Shown: positions 16,436 to 25,809, numbered from the stretch's first letter. The stretch is DNA of 64,000 nt from Ktedonobacter sp. SOSP1-85 (GCF_016587415.1 NZ_BNJI01000001.1:5433501-5497500), one strand, 5' to 3'. A program made the numbers and translations. The notes: generated from the sequence alone by a model not told the origin.

Positions 16436-17608
16436 CTACAAGCCGGGGGCTTCTGGAATGACGCGGCTGTGTCGTCCCACAGCCTTTAAACCTTCATCTA
16501 AAATATTTTTGCTGCCATTGTGATCGCGATCGATCACGAGTCCACAGTTGGGACATTCGTAGATCCGTACAGAGAGCGGCATCTCTTGCACATGCCCGCA
16601 GCAGGAACATCGCTGACTGGTGTAGGCTGGGTTGACTTTGACCACTGTGCGGCCAGCTTCTTCCGCTTTGCTGCACAGAAACGCAAAGAACTGCGACCAC
16701 GCTGCATCTGCGATGGATGCGGACAGTTTCGGATTCTTGACCATGTTGCGCACGATCAGCGCCTCTACGGCGATCAGGTTGCAGGTGTTGACAATCTTGC
16801 GCGAGTGCTGGTGCGCAAAGTTCTTGCGGCGATGCTTTGTCCGTTCGTGGACGCGTGCCACGCGTTTCTTGAGCTTCTTTCGTTCTTGCGATTGTTTCGG
16901 GGCTTTGTCTCGCTTGCGTTGTGCCTTCGCCAGGTTCTTTTCTTCTTGCCTGAAGAAGCGTGGATTCTCAAGAGACGTGCCATCGGAGAGATAGGCAAAG
17001 GTTTTGAGCCCGACATCGATGCCGACTTCTTTGTCTGATTGAGGGACGTTTCCCTTTGGCACATCTTCACACGAGATCGAGACAAACCATTTGCCTGTAG
17101 GCGTCCGCTTCACAATCGCTGTTTTTGGCGTTCCGGCGAGGGGCCGATGCATCACCATTTTCACCTGGCCCAATTTGGCGAGCACGAGCGTTCCCCGGTT
17201 CTTTTGAGCGCTCGCTGCAACGTCGAAACTATTGCCGTATTGCTTGAACGTCATGCTATCATAGCGAACATGAGACTTGTATCTGGGATAGCCTGGCTTC
17301 TCTCCACTCGCACATCTCTGGAAAAATCGATCAAAGGCAAGATCCACGCGTTTGACCGCATCTTGGAGAACTTGGGAAGGCACCTCAGCCAGATCGGGAC
17401 GCATGTGTCTGCACTCGGGCAATTCGGCGCACTGATGGGAAAAGCCGATCGATTTCCCCGCCATTCTATAGGCATCCCGGCGTTCTTGCAAGGCGGCGTT
17501 GTACGTCTCACACAGCAGTTGTAGCCAGTGGGTGAGGGTCGTCTCTTGCTTTTTTGTCGGATAGATCCGGTAGTGAAATGTCTTGTGAGACATGGTTTTG
17601 TTGCTCAA
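16436..17608 (-). CDS. tnpB: TnpB, RNA-guided nuclease (IS200/IS605 group)
   Basis: The 390-residue protein has a TnpB N-terminal domain (MSHKTFHYRIYPTKKQETTL) and RuvC-I in VGIDVGLKTFAYLSDG. RuvC-II is in NLIAVEALIVRNMVKN with the canonical Glu. A zinc ribbon (CSCCG and CPNCG) precedes RuvC-III in VIDRDHNGSKNIL. All catalytic acids are present, so it should be an active RNA-guided nuclease. It overlaps the end of the broken tnpA by about 20 bases. Its integrity beside a doubly inactivated transposase suggests selection on TnpB, or only recent loss of tnpA. MSNKTM at 17608 is taken as start; the second Met (17593) is possible. Confidence 0.87.
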   Translation of the reverse strand: MSNKTMSHKTFHYRIYPTKKQETTLTHWLQLLCETYNAALQERRDAYRMAGKSIGFSHQCAELPECRHMRPDLAEVPSQVLQDAVKRVDLAFDRFFQRCASGEKPGYPRYKSHVRYDSMTFKQYGNSFDVAASAQKNRGTLVLAKLGQVKMVMHRPLAGTPKTAIVKRTPTGKWFVSISCEDVPKGNVPQSDKEVGIDVGLKTFAYLSDGTSLENPRFFRQEEKNLAKAQRKRDKAPKQSQERKKLKKRVARVHERTKHRRKNFAHQHSRKIVNTCNLIAVEALIVRNMVKNPKLSASIADAAWSQFFAFLCSKAEEAGRTVVKVNPAYTSQRCSCCGHVQEMPLSVRIYECPNCGLVIDRDHNGSKNILDEGLKAVGRHSRVIPEAPGL

Positions 17609-18054
17609 TAGACTGCTTGATGACGCTCAAGGAAGCACCACCTGATGTGCTGACACAAGAGGAATTCGTCCACAACGTGGGCAATGCTCGCTTGAGTTGC
17701 GGGAACTCCTGTCGCAAGCATCGAGAGGAACGATCTGTGATGCGTTTCACCAGCCGATGGATCCCAAACAGGAGGTCCATATTGACCCGCGAGATGCACA
17801 TGATCTGGCATCACCTCTCGCTCTGCTTGAAGCTCTTCGCAGACCTGGCAAATGATCTGCTTGAAGCAGGTTTCGATGGTCCCGACAAGCAGTGTGCGTC
17901 GATAGTTGGGACACCAGACCACATGAGAATGGCACGCAAAAACCACGTTCCGATTGCTTCGATGCTCTTGAACATGAGTTCCAGTGTACAGCACTTTTGT
18001 ATCTCCTGTCAAGAGGAGAATACCCCAACGCGTTGCTCTTCTTCCCCTCTCCAA
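17590..18054 (-). pseudogene. tnpA: Inactivated IS200-type Y1 transposase tnpA
   Basis: The first part reads VVFACHSHVVWCPNYRRTLL and EREVMPDHVHL, the HUH motif of Y1 transposases. A frame change near 17785 follows. The second part reads LFGIHRLVKRITDRSSRCLR and continues through LPTLWTNSSCVSTSGG to SLSVIKQSIEQQ. In that last segment family members have a catalytic Tyr (K-x-Y-I-E-x-Q), but the codon here is TCT (Ser). The gene therefore has both a frameshift and loss of the nucleophile, and the protein cannot be functional. Confidence 0.8.
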
Positions 18055-18097
18055 AAAGGAACGCGTCTTTCATCCCCATGGCTGAAGCCAGGGGCTT

Positions 18098-18600
18098 TCA
18101 GACGCGGTTATGGGTAAGAAGATCAGCTTGTTCGCAGCCAAAGTAGTCACACACCCGTTGCCGAAGCTCCGCCGCCGTCAAAAGCCGAGCAGGTTCGACG
18201 ATCGCTCGCTTGCCGTGAACCCACTCTGGCTCAATGCGGTTGAGCCACGGACTTTTGATCGGGAGCCAGCATGGGATAAGATGTACTCCGGGTTGACCTG
18301 CGTGAGCTTGTTGCTGGACCAGGTAATTGTGCTCACGAAGCCAGGTTTTGACCCGTTTGCTCACATGCCAGGAAGCGTTATCCCAAATGAGGAGCAGCAC
18401 GCGTTTTCCCTGCGCATGGACTTGCCCACTCTAGAAAATCGGTGGTCACCTGGCTCACGGGGCGTCCTGGCACGAAACACAGGCGCATGCGACCGCTCTC
18501 TGCCGAGAGCATCCCGTAACACGCCAGCGCTTTGGGATCGGGATCGTTCTTGTCTATCGCGAGTTCTTGTGCACTTCATGACCGCTTGCGTAGCATTGGG
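18098..18600 (-). pseudogene. IS630-family transposase remnant, C-terminal DDE part
   Basis: Minus-strand frames give PKALACYGMLSAESGRMRLC up to about 18415, then after a frameshift LLLIWDNASWHVSKRVKTWL and LPIKSPWLNRIEPEWVHGKR. The second Asp (WDNASWH) and the final Glu region (NRIEPEW) are hallmarks of IS630/Tc1-type DDE transposases. The N-terminal half is missing. The 3' end is cut by the hairpin end of the adjacent IS200-type element. Confidence 0.75.
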
Positions 18601-18808
18601 CCAAGCTAGGAAAAAAGCGGGAAGAGCGAGACAATGAGCACAGCAAAATTGAGATAGGAATATGTGTTTTGGCTTGCTCATACTGCTACAAGCGGGAAGT
18701 AATCAGCGCTATAAGAGGTTATATAGGCCTCTGAGGTGCAGCGGAACGAAAATGCACGTTTGAGAGAAAGTGACCTTAGCAGAAATCGAATTTCAGCGTT
18801 GTAGAGAG

Positions 18809-18858
18809 CATTAGCAGAAATAATCTCTGGCATTTGCCAGAGATTATTTCTGCTAATG
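18809..18858. repeat. 50-bp perfect palindrome with two-base loop
   Basis: A 24-base arm (18809-18832, beginning CATTAGCAGAAATAATCTCT) is followed by TT and its exact complement (18835-18858). A further partial copy of TTAGCAGAAAT occurs at 18777-18787. It may be two fused inverted-repeat ends of a lost insertion element, or a bidirectional terminator. Bases 18600-19020 otherwise hold no gene. Confidence 0.75.
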
Positions 18859-19020
18859 GATCTTTGAAGAAAAGAGGAAGTGCTCTCTCATGCTCAAAAT
18901 TTCCTTAACGTGCAAAACCGTTCATTATTCCTCAGAGGCCTTCTTACTTCAGGAGCATTGGGAATAATGTGTTGCGTACCTGGTAAAATAGATACTAATC
19001 GAAGAGAGCAGGTACGAATC

Positions 19021-19618
19021 ATGGCAAGCAAGCGCAAACAGTACACCTCGGAGTTTTACGTTTAAGGTGGTGATGGAAAGCTTCCAGCGAGACACCACCA
19101 TTGAGGCAGGGTGCCGAAAATTCGATGTACCCGGTTTTGTCCTGAGTCGATGGCGGCAGGAATTTCGGCAGAATGGTCCAGGAGCCTTTGAGGGCAAGAA
19201 GAAGCAGCAAAGCCCTCCGGCTCCTGGAGAATCGCCCGAAGAACTCAAAAAGATCATTGGCGAGTTGACGGTGCAGAACGAACTGCTAAAAAAATCCCGC
19301 GGTCTGTTGGGCAATTGAGCGCACATCAAAAGGCGGAACTGGCTCGCCAGATCTGTGTGCGCCGCGCCGTCCGATCAACAAGAGTCAGCTGGCCCGTACG
19401 CTGGGCATTGCTCGCAGTAGCCTCTACGTGTAGCCAAAGCGGCCCAGGATGGACAAAGTTCTGGCTGTGCGCATCGAGGCATTGCATGAAGTCGATGACA
19501 CGATGGGGCACCGCAAGCTCGCTGTGATGCTTGCGACCGGGAAAAACCGAGTCAAACGCGTGATGCGCAAGTACGGCATCGCAGCTCGACGGCAGCGCCC
19601 GAGGATCCTGTGGTGAGC
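19021..19618 (+). pseudogene. IS3-family transposase remnant (orfA and start of orfB)
   Basis: ATG 19021 opens MASKRKQYTSEF, then a shift of frame leads to FKVVMESFQRDTTIEAGCRK and PGFVLSRWRQEFRQN, an IS3 OrfA helix-turn-helix with a following leucine-rich stretch (ELTVQNELLKK). An orfB piece follows: KSQLARTLGIARSSLYV, a stop, then DTMGHRKLAVMLATGKNRVK. The catalytic DDE region is missing. Several frameshifts and a TAG make it non-functional. Bases 19619-19827 hold only unrecognised, possibly transposase-derived sequence. Confidence 0.75.
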
Positions 19619-19827
19619 TGTTCCTACCAGCGACTCACCTTCCCCTGATCCTGGTCAAGGAGCCATGCCCATTTCTGCCACGGATCAACCTGTAACGCTC
19701 TGCGCCAACACATACAAATCAGCCTCTTCTTACACGCGATACACTGGTAGAAGCGGGGGCTCTTAACGGAGAGTAGAAGTCTTCTATCAAAGGTTTTTTG
19801 TTCGGGAGAGTTAGACAGGAGAGCATA

Positions 19828-20121
19828 ATGATACTTTCTTCCCCCAAAAAGAGTTTATGCTTCATTATTATAAGCCTGACCATCTCAATAATACTTCTGA
19901 CAGGTTTACCTCTAACTGCATTTGCTTATTCGAAGCGCACAGCAGCATGGTATCCACAGAATAATCAATATAGCAGCGGAAACGATGATGGTATTAATAG
20001 TAATAACAATTACTATTATGGCTCTTTTCAGGGAAATGATGGCAACTCGGGCTACAACTGGGGCAACAACCAGGATAACTCCGGCAATAGTGGCAACCAA
20101 GTGATCAATCAGGGGCACTGA
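19828..20121 (+). CDS. Small secreted Asn/Gly/Tyr-rich protein
   Basis: The ATG at 19828 has AGGAGAG about eight bases upstream and is preferred over 19798. The 97-residue product has a clear signal peptide (SLCFIIISLTISIILLTGLP, cleavage near AFA-YSKR). The mature part is low-complexity and rich in Asn, Gly, Ser and Tyr (NSNNNYYYGSFQGNDGNSGY, then NWGNNQDNSGNSGN). No fold is predicted. Such proteins may be wall, sheath or spore-coat components, but nothing here shows which. A weak GC-rich hairpin (AGGGGC with GCCCCT, 20111-20134) overlaps the stop codon without a T-run. It is transcribed towards the sensor operon but 670 bases away. Confidence 0.65.
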   Translation: MILSSPKKSLCFIIISLTISIILLTGLPLTAFAYSKRTAAWYPQNNQYSSGNDDGINSNNNYYYGSFQGNDGNSGYNWGNNQDNSGNSGNQVINQGH

Positions 20122-20792
20122 CAGAAAAGCCCCTCTAAATTCCGCTAAGGGATTGGTAGGCAGTTATTGTGGAGAGCCACAGGTAAACCTATAAATCTAT
20201 AGGTGTGAATGATATTGAACACGGGCGAGTGCATTCCAACCCGTTCCCATTTTGGTCCCATTTCAGGGCATTTCCAACCTCGCCGTCACCATTTGAGCGC
20301 CGGGGAATATCGTGCCATTTTACAGGATCGTTTTCTGGTGTGGAACGAGGTAACCAGAGGAAATCAAGCAGCATACTTCCCATTCGCCCCCATTCGCGTC
20401 TTGCTCTCCAGCTTTTCCCTCCTTCTAACTCGACAATACACTGCGCTCCGACGAATAAGTTGACAATATCTCCCCTTGACAGGGGTACTTCATCGGTACG
20501 CGTAAAAATCGCTTCTGGCGATACATTTTATGCGTATCCTGGGCCTCCCTCTCGTTGGGACATTTATCCCGATTGAGTGTTCTCCATAGGACAAATAGCC
20601 CGCAAGAATTGGGTCGTTGTCCCATGACAAGGCAATAGCCTCTCCAGTACCATTGAAGTATCGATATGAAAAACGTTTCACCTGTGAATGTCGCACCGGC
20701 TCTTGCACCCGGCGCGGCTCTCGCAGGCATGCGGCAGAGCGTGTCTGCATACCAATGGGAAGCAGGAAAAACCTGCAAGGAGGCTATCACCG
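20122..20792. other. Long interval without a recognisable gene
   Basis: About 670 bases in which six-frame reading gives only short, unlikely frames. The strong AAGGAGG at 20777-20783 is the ribosome site for the gene at 20793. A promoter for the downstream sensor operon should lie here but was not pinned down. Confidence 0.5.
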
Positions 20793-21413
20793 ATGTCATC
20801 AACTTCTTTAAAGCGTTTGAGCGGGCTGAGCCTGCTCACTGGCAGCGTTATCGTGATCGTCGGCATTGTGCCGGGATTTTTTGTAGACTCCGGCCCGGCT
20901 GATACGCTCAGCGTTGCCACTGCCCTGATCCGCCTGATTGGCGCGATGCTGGTAGTGCTGGGTCTGCCCGGCGTTTCTCTTGGAGGCAACCAGAGAATTG
21001 GAGTTCTGGGGCTGATCGGATCTGTTTGCACGTCGCTCTTTTTCCTCATGGCCCTGGCCACGGAGCCCATCTTCGCCTTTGTCTTTCCCTACCTGGCTGT
21101 CAAAGACCCGTCGCTCGTGAGCGGTCCGCCCCCGGCTCCACTGTTCATCTTCTTTACGATTGACGGCCTGATGTTGCTCATAGGTGGCGTCCTGCTGGGC
21201 ATCGCCATTCTGCGCTCCGCCGTCCCACCTCGCTGGTCTGGCCTGGTGCTCATCATCGGCGCTCTGGTCAGTTTCGCCGGTGGCTTCCTCCAGGGCCCCA
21301 TCGGTGATCTGGGCACAGTGATCGTCTTGATCGGACTGATCTGGCTGACCATTGGTCTGTGGCCGAAGCAGGCCGATACCTCGGTCAGTGCTGCCGTTTA
21401 CCAGCGAGCGTAA
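20793..21413 (+). CDS. Six-segment membrane protein of unknown function, first gene of sensor operon
   Basis: The start at 20793 is set by a perfect AAGGAGG nine bases upstream; earlier in-frame ATGs lack one. The 206-residue protein has about six hydrophobic segments (LSLLTGSVIVIVGIVPGFF, ALIRLIGAMLVVLGLPGVSL and VIVLIGLIWLTIGLW among them) and short loops, with no catalytic motif. Its stop is ten bases before the next start, and the following genes are a kinase-less sensor, a histidine kinase and a response regulator. It may therefore be a membrane accessory of that signalling system. No family name could be assigned. Confidence 0.75.
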   Translation: MSSTSLKRLSGLSLLTGSVIVIVGIVPGFFVDSGPADTLSVATALIRLIGAMLVVLGLPGVSLGGNQRIGVLGLIGSVCTSLFFLMALATEPIFAFVFPYLAVKDPSLVSGPPPAPLFIFFTIDGLMLLIGGVLLGIAILRSAVPPRWSGLVLIIGALVSFAGGFLQGPIGDLGTVIVLIGLIWLTIGLWPKQADTSVSAAVYQRA

Positions 21414-21423
21414 GAGGATAAAT

Positions 21424-22716
21424 ATGACTCAACCATCATCGAGCCAGGTCCTGCCTTCAAGGCAGCCTGGCACAACGATATCACATTTGCAGGGCAGGCC
21501 GCTCCTGGTTGCCAGAATCTTCTGGCTGCTCCTGGTTGCTGCGTCGCTGATCACTTTTGCCGCGAGCATCCCGGACGCTTTCGCTGCCGCCCATATCATC
21601 TGTCCCTCCGCTGCCGAATGCAGCAGCAGCGGTCTCACGCTGAACCAGGCGCGCCAGCTCGCACACCTGGGCCTCTCTCTCGATTTTTATGCCTATCTGG
21701 GTGTCGGGCTCTCGATTTTCCTTGAGGTGGTCTATGTTACAATCGGCGTGATAATCTTCTGGCTCAAAGCTGATGACTGGATGGCGCTCTTAGGTTCCTT
21801 GACGCTGGTGACCTTTGGTTCGGTCTTTCGCGGCTTCAATCCGGACCCCTCGGCCTCTCTGTTTCTCTATGTTCTGGCCCTCGTGATGGCCTTCTTCGGC
21901 AATTGTTGCATCGGTCTCTTTTTCTACCTGTTTCCCAGCGGAGCATTTGCTCCGCGTTGGGTACGCTGGCTCGCACTGATCTGGGGAGTCTACTGGGCTA
22001 TCAAAACTCTGATTCTGGGTACGGTTCTCGCCAACTCTGGCCTGGATTTTGTCTTCTTTCTTGGCCTGCTGCTAAGCGTAGTAGCCACGCAAATCTATCG
22101 CTACCGGCGCGTCTCAACACCTGAGCAGCGCCGGCAAACGAAATGGGTGGTCTTTGGCCTCTCCCTGGCTCTGCTGGGCTTTCTTTCGTTGATAATCGTG
22201 GCATCGGTGATCCCGCTGCCGATCATTCCTGACCTGATCGGGAGTAGCCTGCTCTACGTCTTTCTCTCGCTTATCCCACTCTCTATCGGCGTTGCCATCA
22301 TGCGTTCGCGCCTGTGGGACATCGATGTTATTATCAATCGCGCACTGGTCTACGGTATTCTGACCATCTCTCTGGCGCTGATTTATGGCGGCAGTATCTT
22401 CGCCTTGCAGGCCATCTTGCAAATCTTTCTCAGCGGGAACCAGTTTGCCATTGTCGGCTCTACCCTGTTGATCGCGCTCCTCTTCCAGCCTCTGCGCCGA
22501 CGTATCCAGGCGCTGATTGATCGCCGCTTCTATCGCCGCAAGTACGACGCGGCCAGGACGCTGGAGACGTTTAGCACTACCCTGCAAAGCGAGGTCGATC
22601 TAAATCAGTTGAGCGAGCATCTGGTAACCGTAATCGAGGAGACTATGCAACCTGAATGCATCTCTCTCTGGCTCTGTAAAATCGATCCAAAAAGAACACC
22701 TGATACGAATATGTAG
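21424..22716 (+). CDS. Kinase-less paralogue of the adjacent membrane histidine kinase
   Basis: ATG 21424 follows AGAGG with good spacing and starts MTQPSSSQVLPS. The 430-residue protein has about nine membrane segments. It matches the input domain of the kinase at 22810 almost residue for residue in places (LGLSLDFYAYLGV, FGNCCIGLFFYLFPSG, RRQTKWVVFGLSLALLGFLS). A basic cytoplasmic stretch and LQSEVDLNQLSEHLVTVIEE end the protein where the kinase continues into a GAF-like region. It probably arose by duplication and may form hetero-oligomers with the kinase or bind its signal. The extracytoplasmic loop contains ICPSAAECSSSGLT, with a Cys pair also seen in the kinase. Confidence 0.75.
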   Translation: MTQPSSSQVLPSRQPGTTISHLQGRPLLVARIFWLLLVAASLITFAASIPDAFAAAHIICPSAAECSSSGLTLNQARQLAHLGLSLDFYAYLGVGLSIFLEVVYVTIGVIIFWLKADDWMALLGSLTLVTFGSVFRGFNPDPSASLFLYVLALVMAFFGNCCIGLFFYLFPSGAFAPRWVRWLALIWGVYWAIKTLILGTVLANSGLDFVFFLGLLLSVVATQIYRYRRVSTPEQRRQTKWVVFGLSLALLGFLSLIIVASVIPLPIIPDLIGSSLLYVFLSLIPLSIGVAIMRSRLWDIDVIINRALVYGILTISLALIYGGSIFALQAILQIFLSGNQFAIVGSTLLIALLFQPLRRRIQALIDRRFYRRKYDAARTLETFSTTLQSEVDLNQLSEHLVTVIEETMQPECISLWLCKIDPKRTPDTNM

Positions 22717-22809
22717 CCCTGACACTATACATGCAGCCCATCTTTGGGTAGAATGAAGAGCAAACAATCGCCTCGTTGAATCGATTTCCAGCAAAGGCGG
22801 GTAGGCAAC

Positions 22810-24939
22810 ATGAATCTGGACCAAGCTCATACGCAGTCAGGCGCGCCTCAACGCGCGCAGAGTCAGGCTGAGGCGCGCCTGCGAGGAGGCTGGCTGATCC
22901 TGGCCAGGACGCTCTGGCTGGTCGTGCTCGCACTGTCTGTCGGCCTCTTCATCTCCAGCATCCCTTTCATCTTCGCCGATGCCCACGTCGTCTGTTCCGC
23001 CGCCGATTGTAGCAACAATAGCAGCCTTACCGCGGTCCAGGCGCGCGAATTGCAAAACCTGGGCCTCTCTCTCGATTTTTATGCCTATCTGGGCGTCGCG
23101 TGGTCGATCTTTCTTGAATGTATCTATATTGCTGTCGGTGTGGTGATCTTCTGGCGCCGGTCCGACGATTGGATAGCGCTCTTAGGCTCCCTGTCTCTGG
23201 TGACCTTTGGCGCGATCTTCCGCGGCTTCAACCCGGAGCCATCGCTTTCGCTGGTTCTCTACATTCTCTCGCTCGTGATGGCGTTCTTCGGCAACTGCTG
23301 TATTGGCCTCTTTTTCTACCTGTTCCCCTCGGGACATTTCGCACCGCGTTGGGTGTTCTGGATTGCGCTGGCCTGGGTGCTGTACTGGGCCGTCAAAAAT
23401 CTGATTCTGGGTATGATCACCACGAATTCCGGCCCCGACTTCGTGATCTTTCTTTGCCTACTCCTGAGCATGGTCGTTACCCAAGTGTATCGCTATCGGC
23501 GCGTCTCCACCTTTGAGCAGCGCCGGCAAACGAAGTGGGTCGTCTTCGGTCTCTCCCTGGCCCTGCTGGGCTTTCTCTCGTTGATGATCGTGGCATCGGT
23601 GATCCTGCTGCCGATCATTCCCGACCTGATTGGGAGTAGCCTGCTCTACGTCTTTCTCTCGCTTATCCCGCTCTCCATCGGCGTTGCCATCCTGCGTTCG
23701 CATCTGTGGGATATCGATATCATCATCAAACGCGCACTAATCTATGGCGCACTCACTGCCTTCGTGGTCGCCCTCTATGTCCTGGTCGTTGTCGGGCTTG
23801 GCGCATTGCTGCAAGCCAGCGGCAACCTGCTTATCTCGCTGCTGGCGACCGGCTTGGTCGCGGTCCTCTTTCAGCCGCTGCGCGAACGTCTCCAGCAGGT
23901 CGTCAATCGCCTGCTGTATGGGGAACGCACCGATCCGTACAAAGTTATTTCGCGCCTGGGAAGCCGCCTGGAAGCGGCGCTGGCCCCCGAAACAGTTCTG
24001 CCAACAATTGTGGAGACAGTTGCCCAGGCGCTCAAGTTGCCCTATGTCGCGATCGCCTTGAAAGAGGGGAGCGAACTCTTGACCACAGCATCCTATGGCG
24101 AACTGAGAGAGAAGCCTCTTTCTCTGTCGCTTACCTACCAAAGTGAGCAGATTGGCGAACTCATTCTCGCGCCTCGTGGACCGGCCGAACCATTCTCAGC
24201 CGCTGATCGCCAGTTGTTGAATGACCTGGCGCGCCAAGCGGGCATCGCCGCGCACGCCATTCGCCTCACCACCGACCTCCAGCTCCTGACCGGCGATTTA
24301 CAGCAATCTCGCACGCAACTTGTAACGGCTCGTGAAGAGGAACGCCGTCGCCTACGCCGCGATCTTCACGATGGGCTTGGTCCCGCCCTCGCCACGATCA
24401 CGCTCCAGGCCGAAGCGGCCCGCGATGCCATCTCAACGGAACCTGACCAGGCCGTATTCCTGCTGGAAGGCCTGATCAATCAGGCCCAGACGGCCATTAG
24501 CGATATCCGCCGCCTGGTCTATGATCTGCGCCCTCCAGCTCTCGATGACCTCGGCCTGATCGCCGCTGTGCGTGCTCAGATCATGCACTACGAGCATACC
24601 GGCCTGCGTGTGACTATCGACGCGCCTTCGCGCCTGCCGGAGCTTTCAGCCGCGGTCGAGGTCGCGGCCTATCGGATTATTCAGGAAGCGCTCACCAACG
24701 TCATGCGCCATGCGGGCGCTCGCTCGTGCCTGATCCAGCTGGACTGTGACGACGCGCTCAACCTGGCGATCAGGGACGATGGGCGCGGCCTGCCCGCCGA
24801 GCCCTCGCTGGGCGTAGGCATCCGCTCTATGCGCGAGCGAGCTGCTGAGCTGGGCGGCTCTTGCAGCGTGGAGAACGTGCCATCGGGTGGAACCCGTGTA
24901 AACGTGGTTCTGCCACTTGAAACAAAACAGCAGGAGTAA
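22810..24939 (+). CDS. NarL-type membrane sensor histidine kinase
   Basis: The 709-residue protein starts with about nine membrane segments (residues 30-370), including an outside loop with two Cys (VVCSAADCSNNS). A GAF-like linker follows (about 385-490). The HisKA_3 dimerisation helix contains ARDEERRR-like AREEERRRLRRDLHDGLGPA with His520 as phospho-acceptor. An ATPase domain follows: EALTNVMRHAGA (N box), DDGRGLP (G1) and GVGIRSMRERAAELGG (G2). It should phosphorylate the response regulator eight bases downstream. The signal is unknown. Duplication with its upstream neighbour is evident at both DNA and protein level. Confidence 0.9.
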   Translation: MNLDQAHTQSGAPQRAQSQAEARLRGGWLILARTLWLVVLALSVGLFISSIPFIFADAHVVCSAADCSNNSSLTAVQARELQNLGLSLDFYAYLGVAWSIFLECIYIAVGVVIFWRRSDDWIALLGSLSLVTFGAIFRGFNPEPSLSLVLYILSLVMAFFGNCCIGLFFYLFPSGHFAPRWVFWIALAWVLYWAVKNLILGMITTNSGPDFVIFLCLLLSMVVTQVYRYRRVSTFEQRRQTKWVVFGLSLALLGFLSLMIVASVILLPIIPDLIGSSLLYVFLSLIPLSIGVAILRSHLWDIDIIIKRALIYGALTAFVVALYVLVVVGLGALLQASGNLLISLLATGLVAVLFQPLRERLQQVVNRLLYGERTDPYKVISRLGSRLEAALAPETVLPTIVETVAQALKLPYVAIALKEGSELLTTASYGELREKPLSLSLTYQSEQIGELILAPRGPAEPFSAADRQLLNDLARQAGIAAHAIRLTTDLQLLTGDLQQSRTQLVTAREEERRRLRRDLHDGLGPALATITLQAEAARDAISTEPDQAVFLLEGLINQAQTAISDIRRLVYDLRPPALDDLGLIAAVRAQIMHYEHTGLRVTIDAPSRLPELSAAVEVAAYRIIQEALTNVMRHAGARSCLIQLDCDDALNLAIRDDGRGLPAEPSLGVGIRSMRERAAELGGSCSVENVPSGGTRVNVVLPLETKQQE

Positions 24940-24946
24940 TCGAGTT

Positions 24947-25609
24947 ATGGAGCCAATTCGCGTACTGATTGCCGATGATCACGCACCCTTTCGCGAAGGG
25001 TTGCGCGCGCTCTTGCGCTCGGAAGGCGACATCGAAACTGTTGGCGAGGCCGCTACAGGCAGAGAGGCCATTGCCAGGGTTGCAGACCTGCAGCCTGACG
25101 TTATTTTGATGGACCTGCATATGCCCGATGGCAACGGCATCGAGGCAACACACTCCATCCTTGCTTCCAGCCCGCATATCAGCATCCTCGTGTTGAGCAT
25201 GTTTGAAGACGATGACTCCGTTTTCGCCGCTCTGCAGGCTGGCGCGCGTGGCTACCTTCTCAAAGGCGCGCTCAAGGCCGAAATCCTGCGCGCCATTCGC
25301 GGCGTGAGCCAGGGAGAGGCTATCTTCGGGCCTACCATCGCCAAACGCCTGATGTCCTACTTTGCCACGCTCAAACCTTCCGCACCCCTGCCCGCGCCCC
25401 CTGCCCAGGCTTTCCCTGAACTGACCGAACGCGAACAAGAGATCCTCGCCTTGATTGCTCAGCACCTTACCAACAGCGAGATCGCAGAGCGCCTCGTGCT
25501 CAGCCCCAAAACTGTACGCAATCACGTCTCTAATATCTTCAGCAAACTCCAGGTTGCCACGCGCGCCCAGGCTATTATCCGCGCTCGAGAAGCTGGTTGG
25601 GGGACATAG
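24947..25609 (+). CDS. NarL/LuxR-type response regulator
   Basis: ATG 24947 (MEPIRVLIADDH) is chosen because GGAG of the kinase 3' end precedes it at suitable spacing; an upstream in-frame ATG overlaps the kinase. The 220-residue protein has a receiver domain with the acidic pair in IADDH and Asp56 in LMDLHMP as phosphorylation site. The conserved Lys is in GYLLKGA. A LuxR-type helix-turn-helix occupies residues 155-215 (LTEREQEILALIAQHLTNSE, then LSPKTVRNHVSNIFSKL). It is the cognate partner of the kinase just upstream and should bind promoter DNA as a dimer. Target genes are not evident in the window. Confidence 0.92.
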   Translation: MEPIRVLIADDHAPFREGLRALLRSEGDIETVGEAATGREAIARVADLQPDVILMDLHMPDGNGIEATHSILASSPHISILVLSMFEDDDSVFAALQAGARGYLLKGALKAEILRAIRGVSQGEAIFGPTIAKRLMSYFATLKPSAPLPAPPAQAFPELTEREQEILALIAQHLTNSEIAERLVLSPKTVRNHVSNIFSKLQVATRAQAIIRAREAGWGT

Positions 25610-25809
25610 GCAAGAGAGACTCCCAAAAATCACTTTAACGGTATCATAACATTTTTCAAACAATACCAGGAGCGTATTGTTTTTTGAGGTGGGTGGAGAG
25701 TCAAGAACCCCGGCATGAATGCCTATCACGGTGTTGGCATTGCAAGAGGCGACGAGTGTGTCGCGATAACGACAAAGCTGGAGCCATTCCATCGATAGAT
25801 TCTCGTGGT

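Larger units (their letters stand above)
16424..18116 (-). mobile_element. IS200/IS605-group element with dead tnpA and intact tnpB
   Basis: Subterminal hairpins mark both ends: 18074-18094 (CCCC-GGC with GCC-GGGG, left end) and 16428-16449 (CCCC-GGCT with AGCC-GGGG, right end). The tnpB stop codon at 16436-16438 lies inside the right hairpin. The left end abuts the 3' end of a transposase relic of the IS630 type, suggesting insertion into or next to it. Bases 16329-16423 hold nothing recognisable. Confidence 0.7.

Noticed and set aside
25690..25730. Solo left end of an IscB/IsrB element
   Set aside because: GTCAAGAACCCC and a short GGCAT/ATGCC hairpin match the start of the IsrB element, but similarity stops after about 25 bases.
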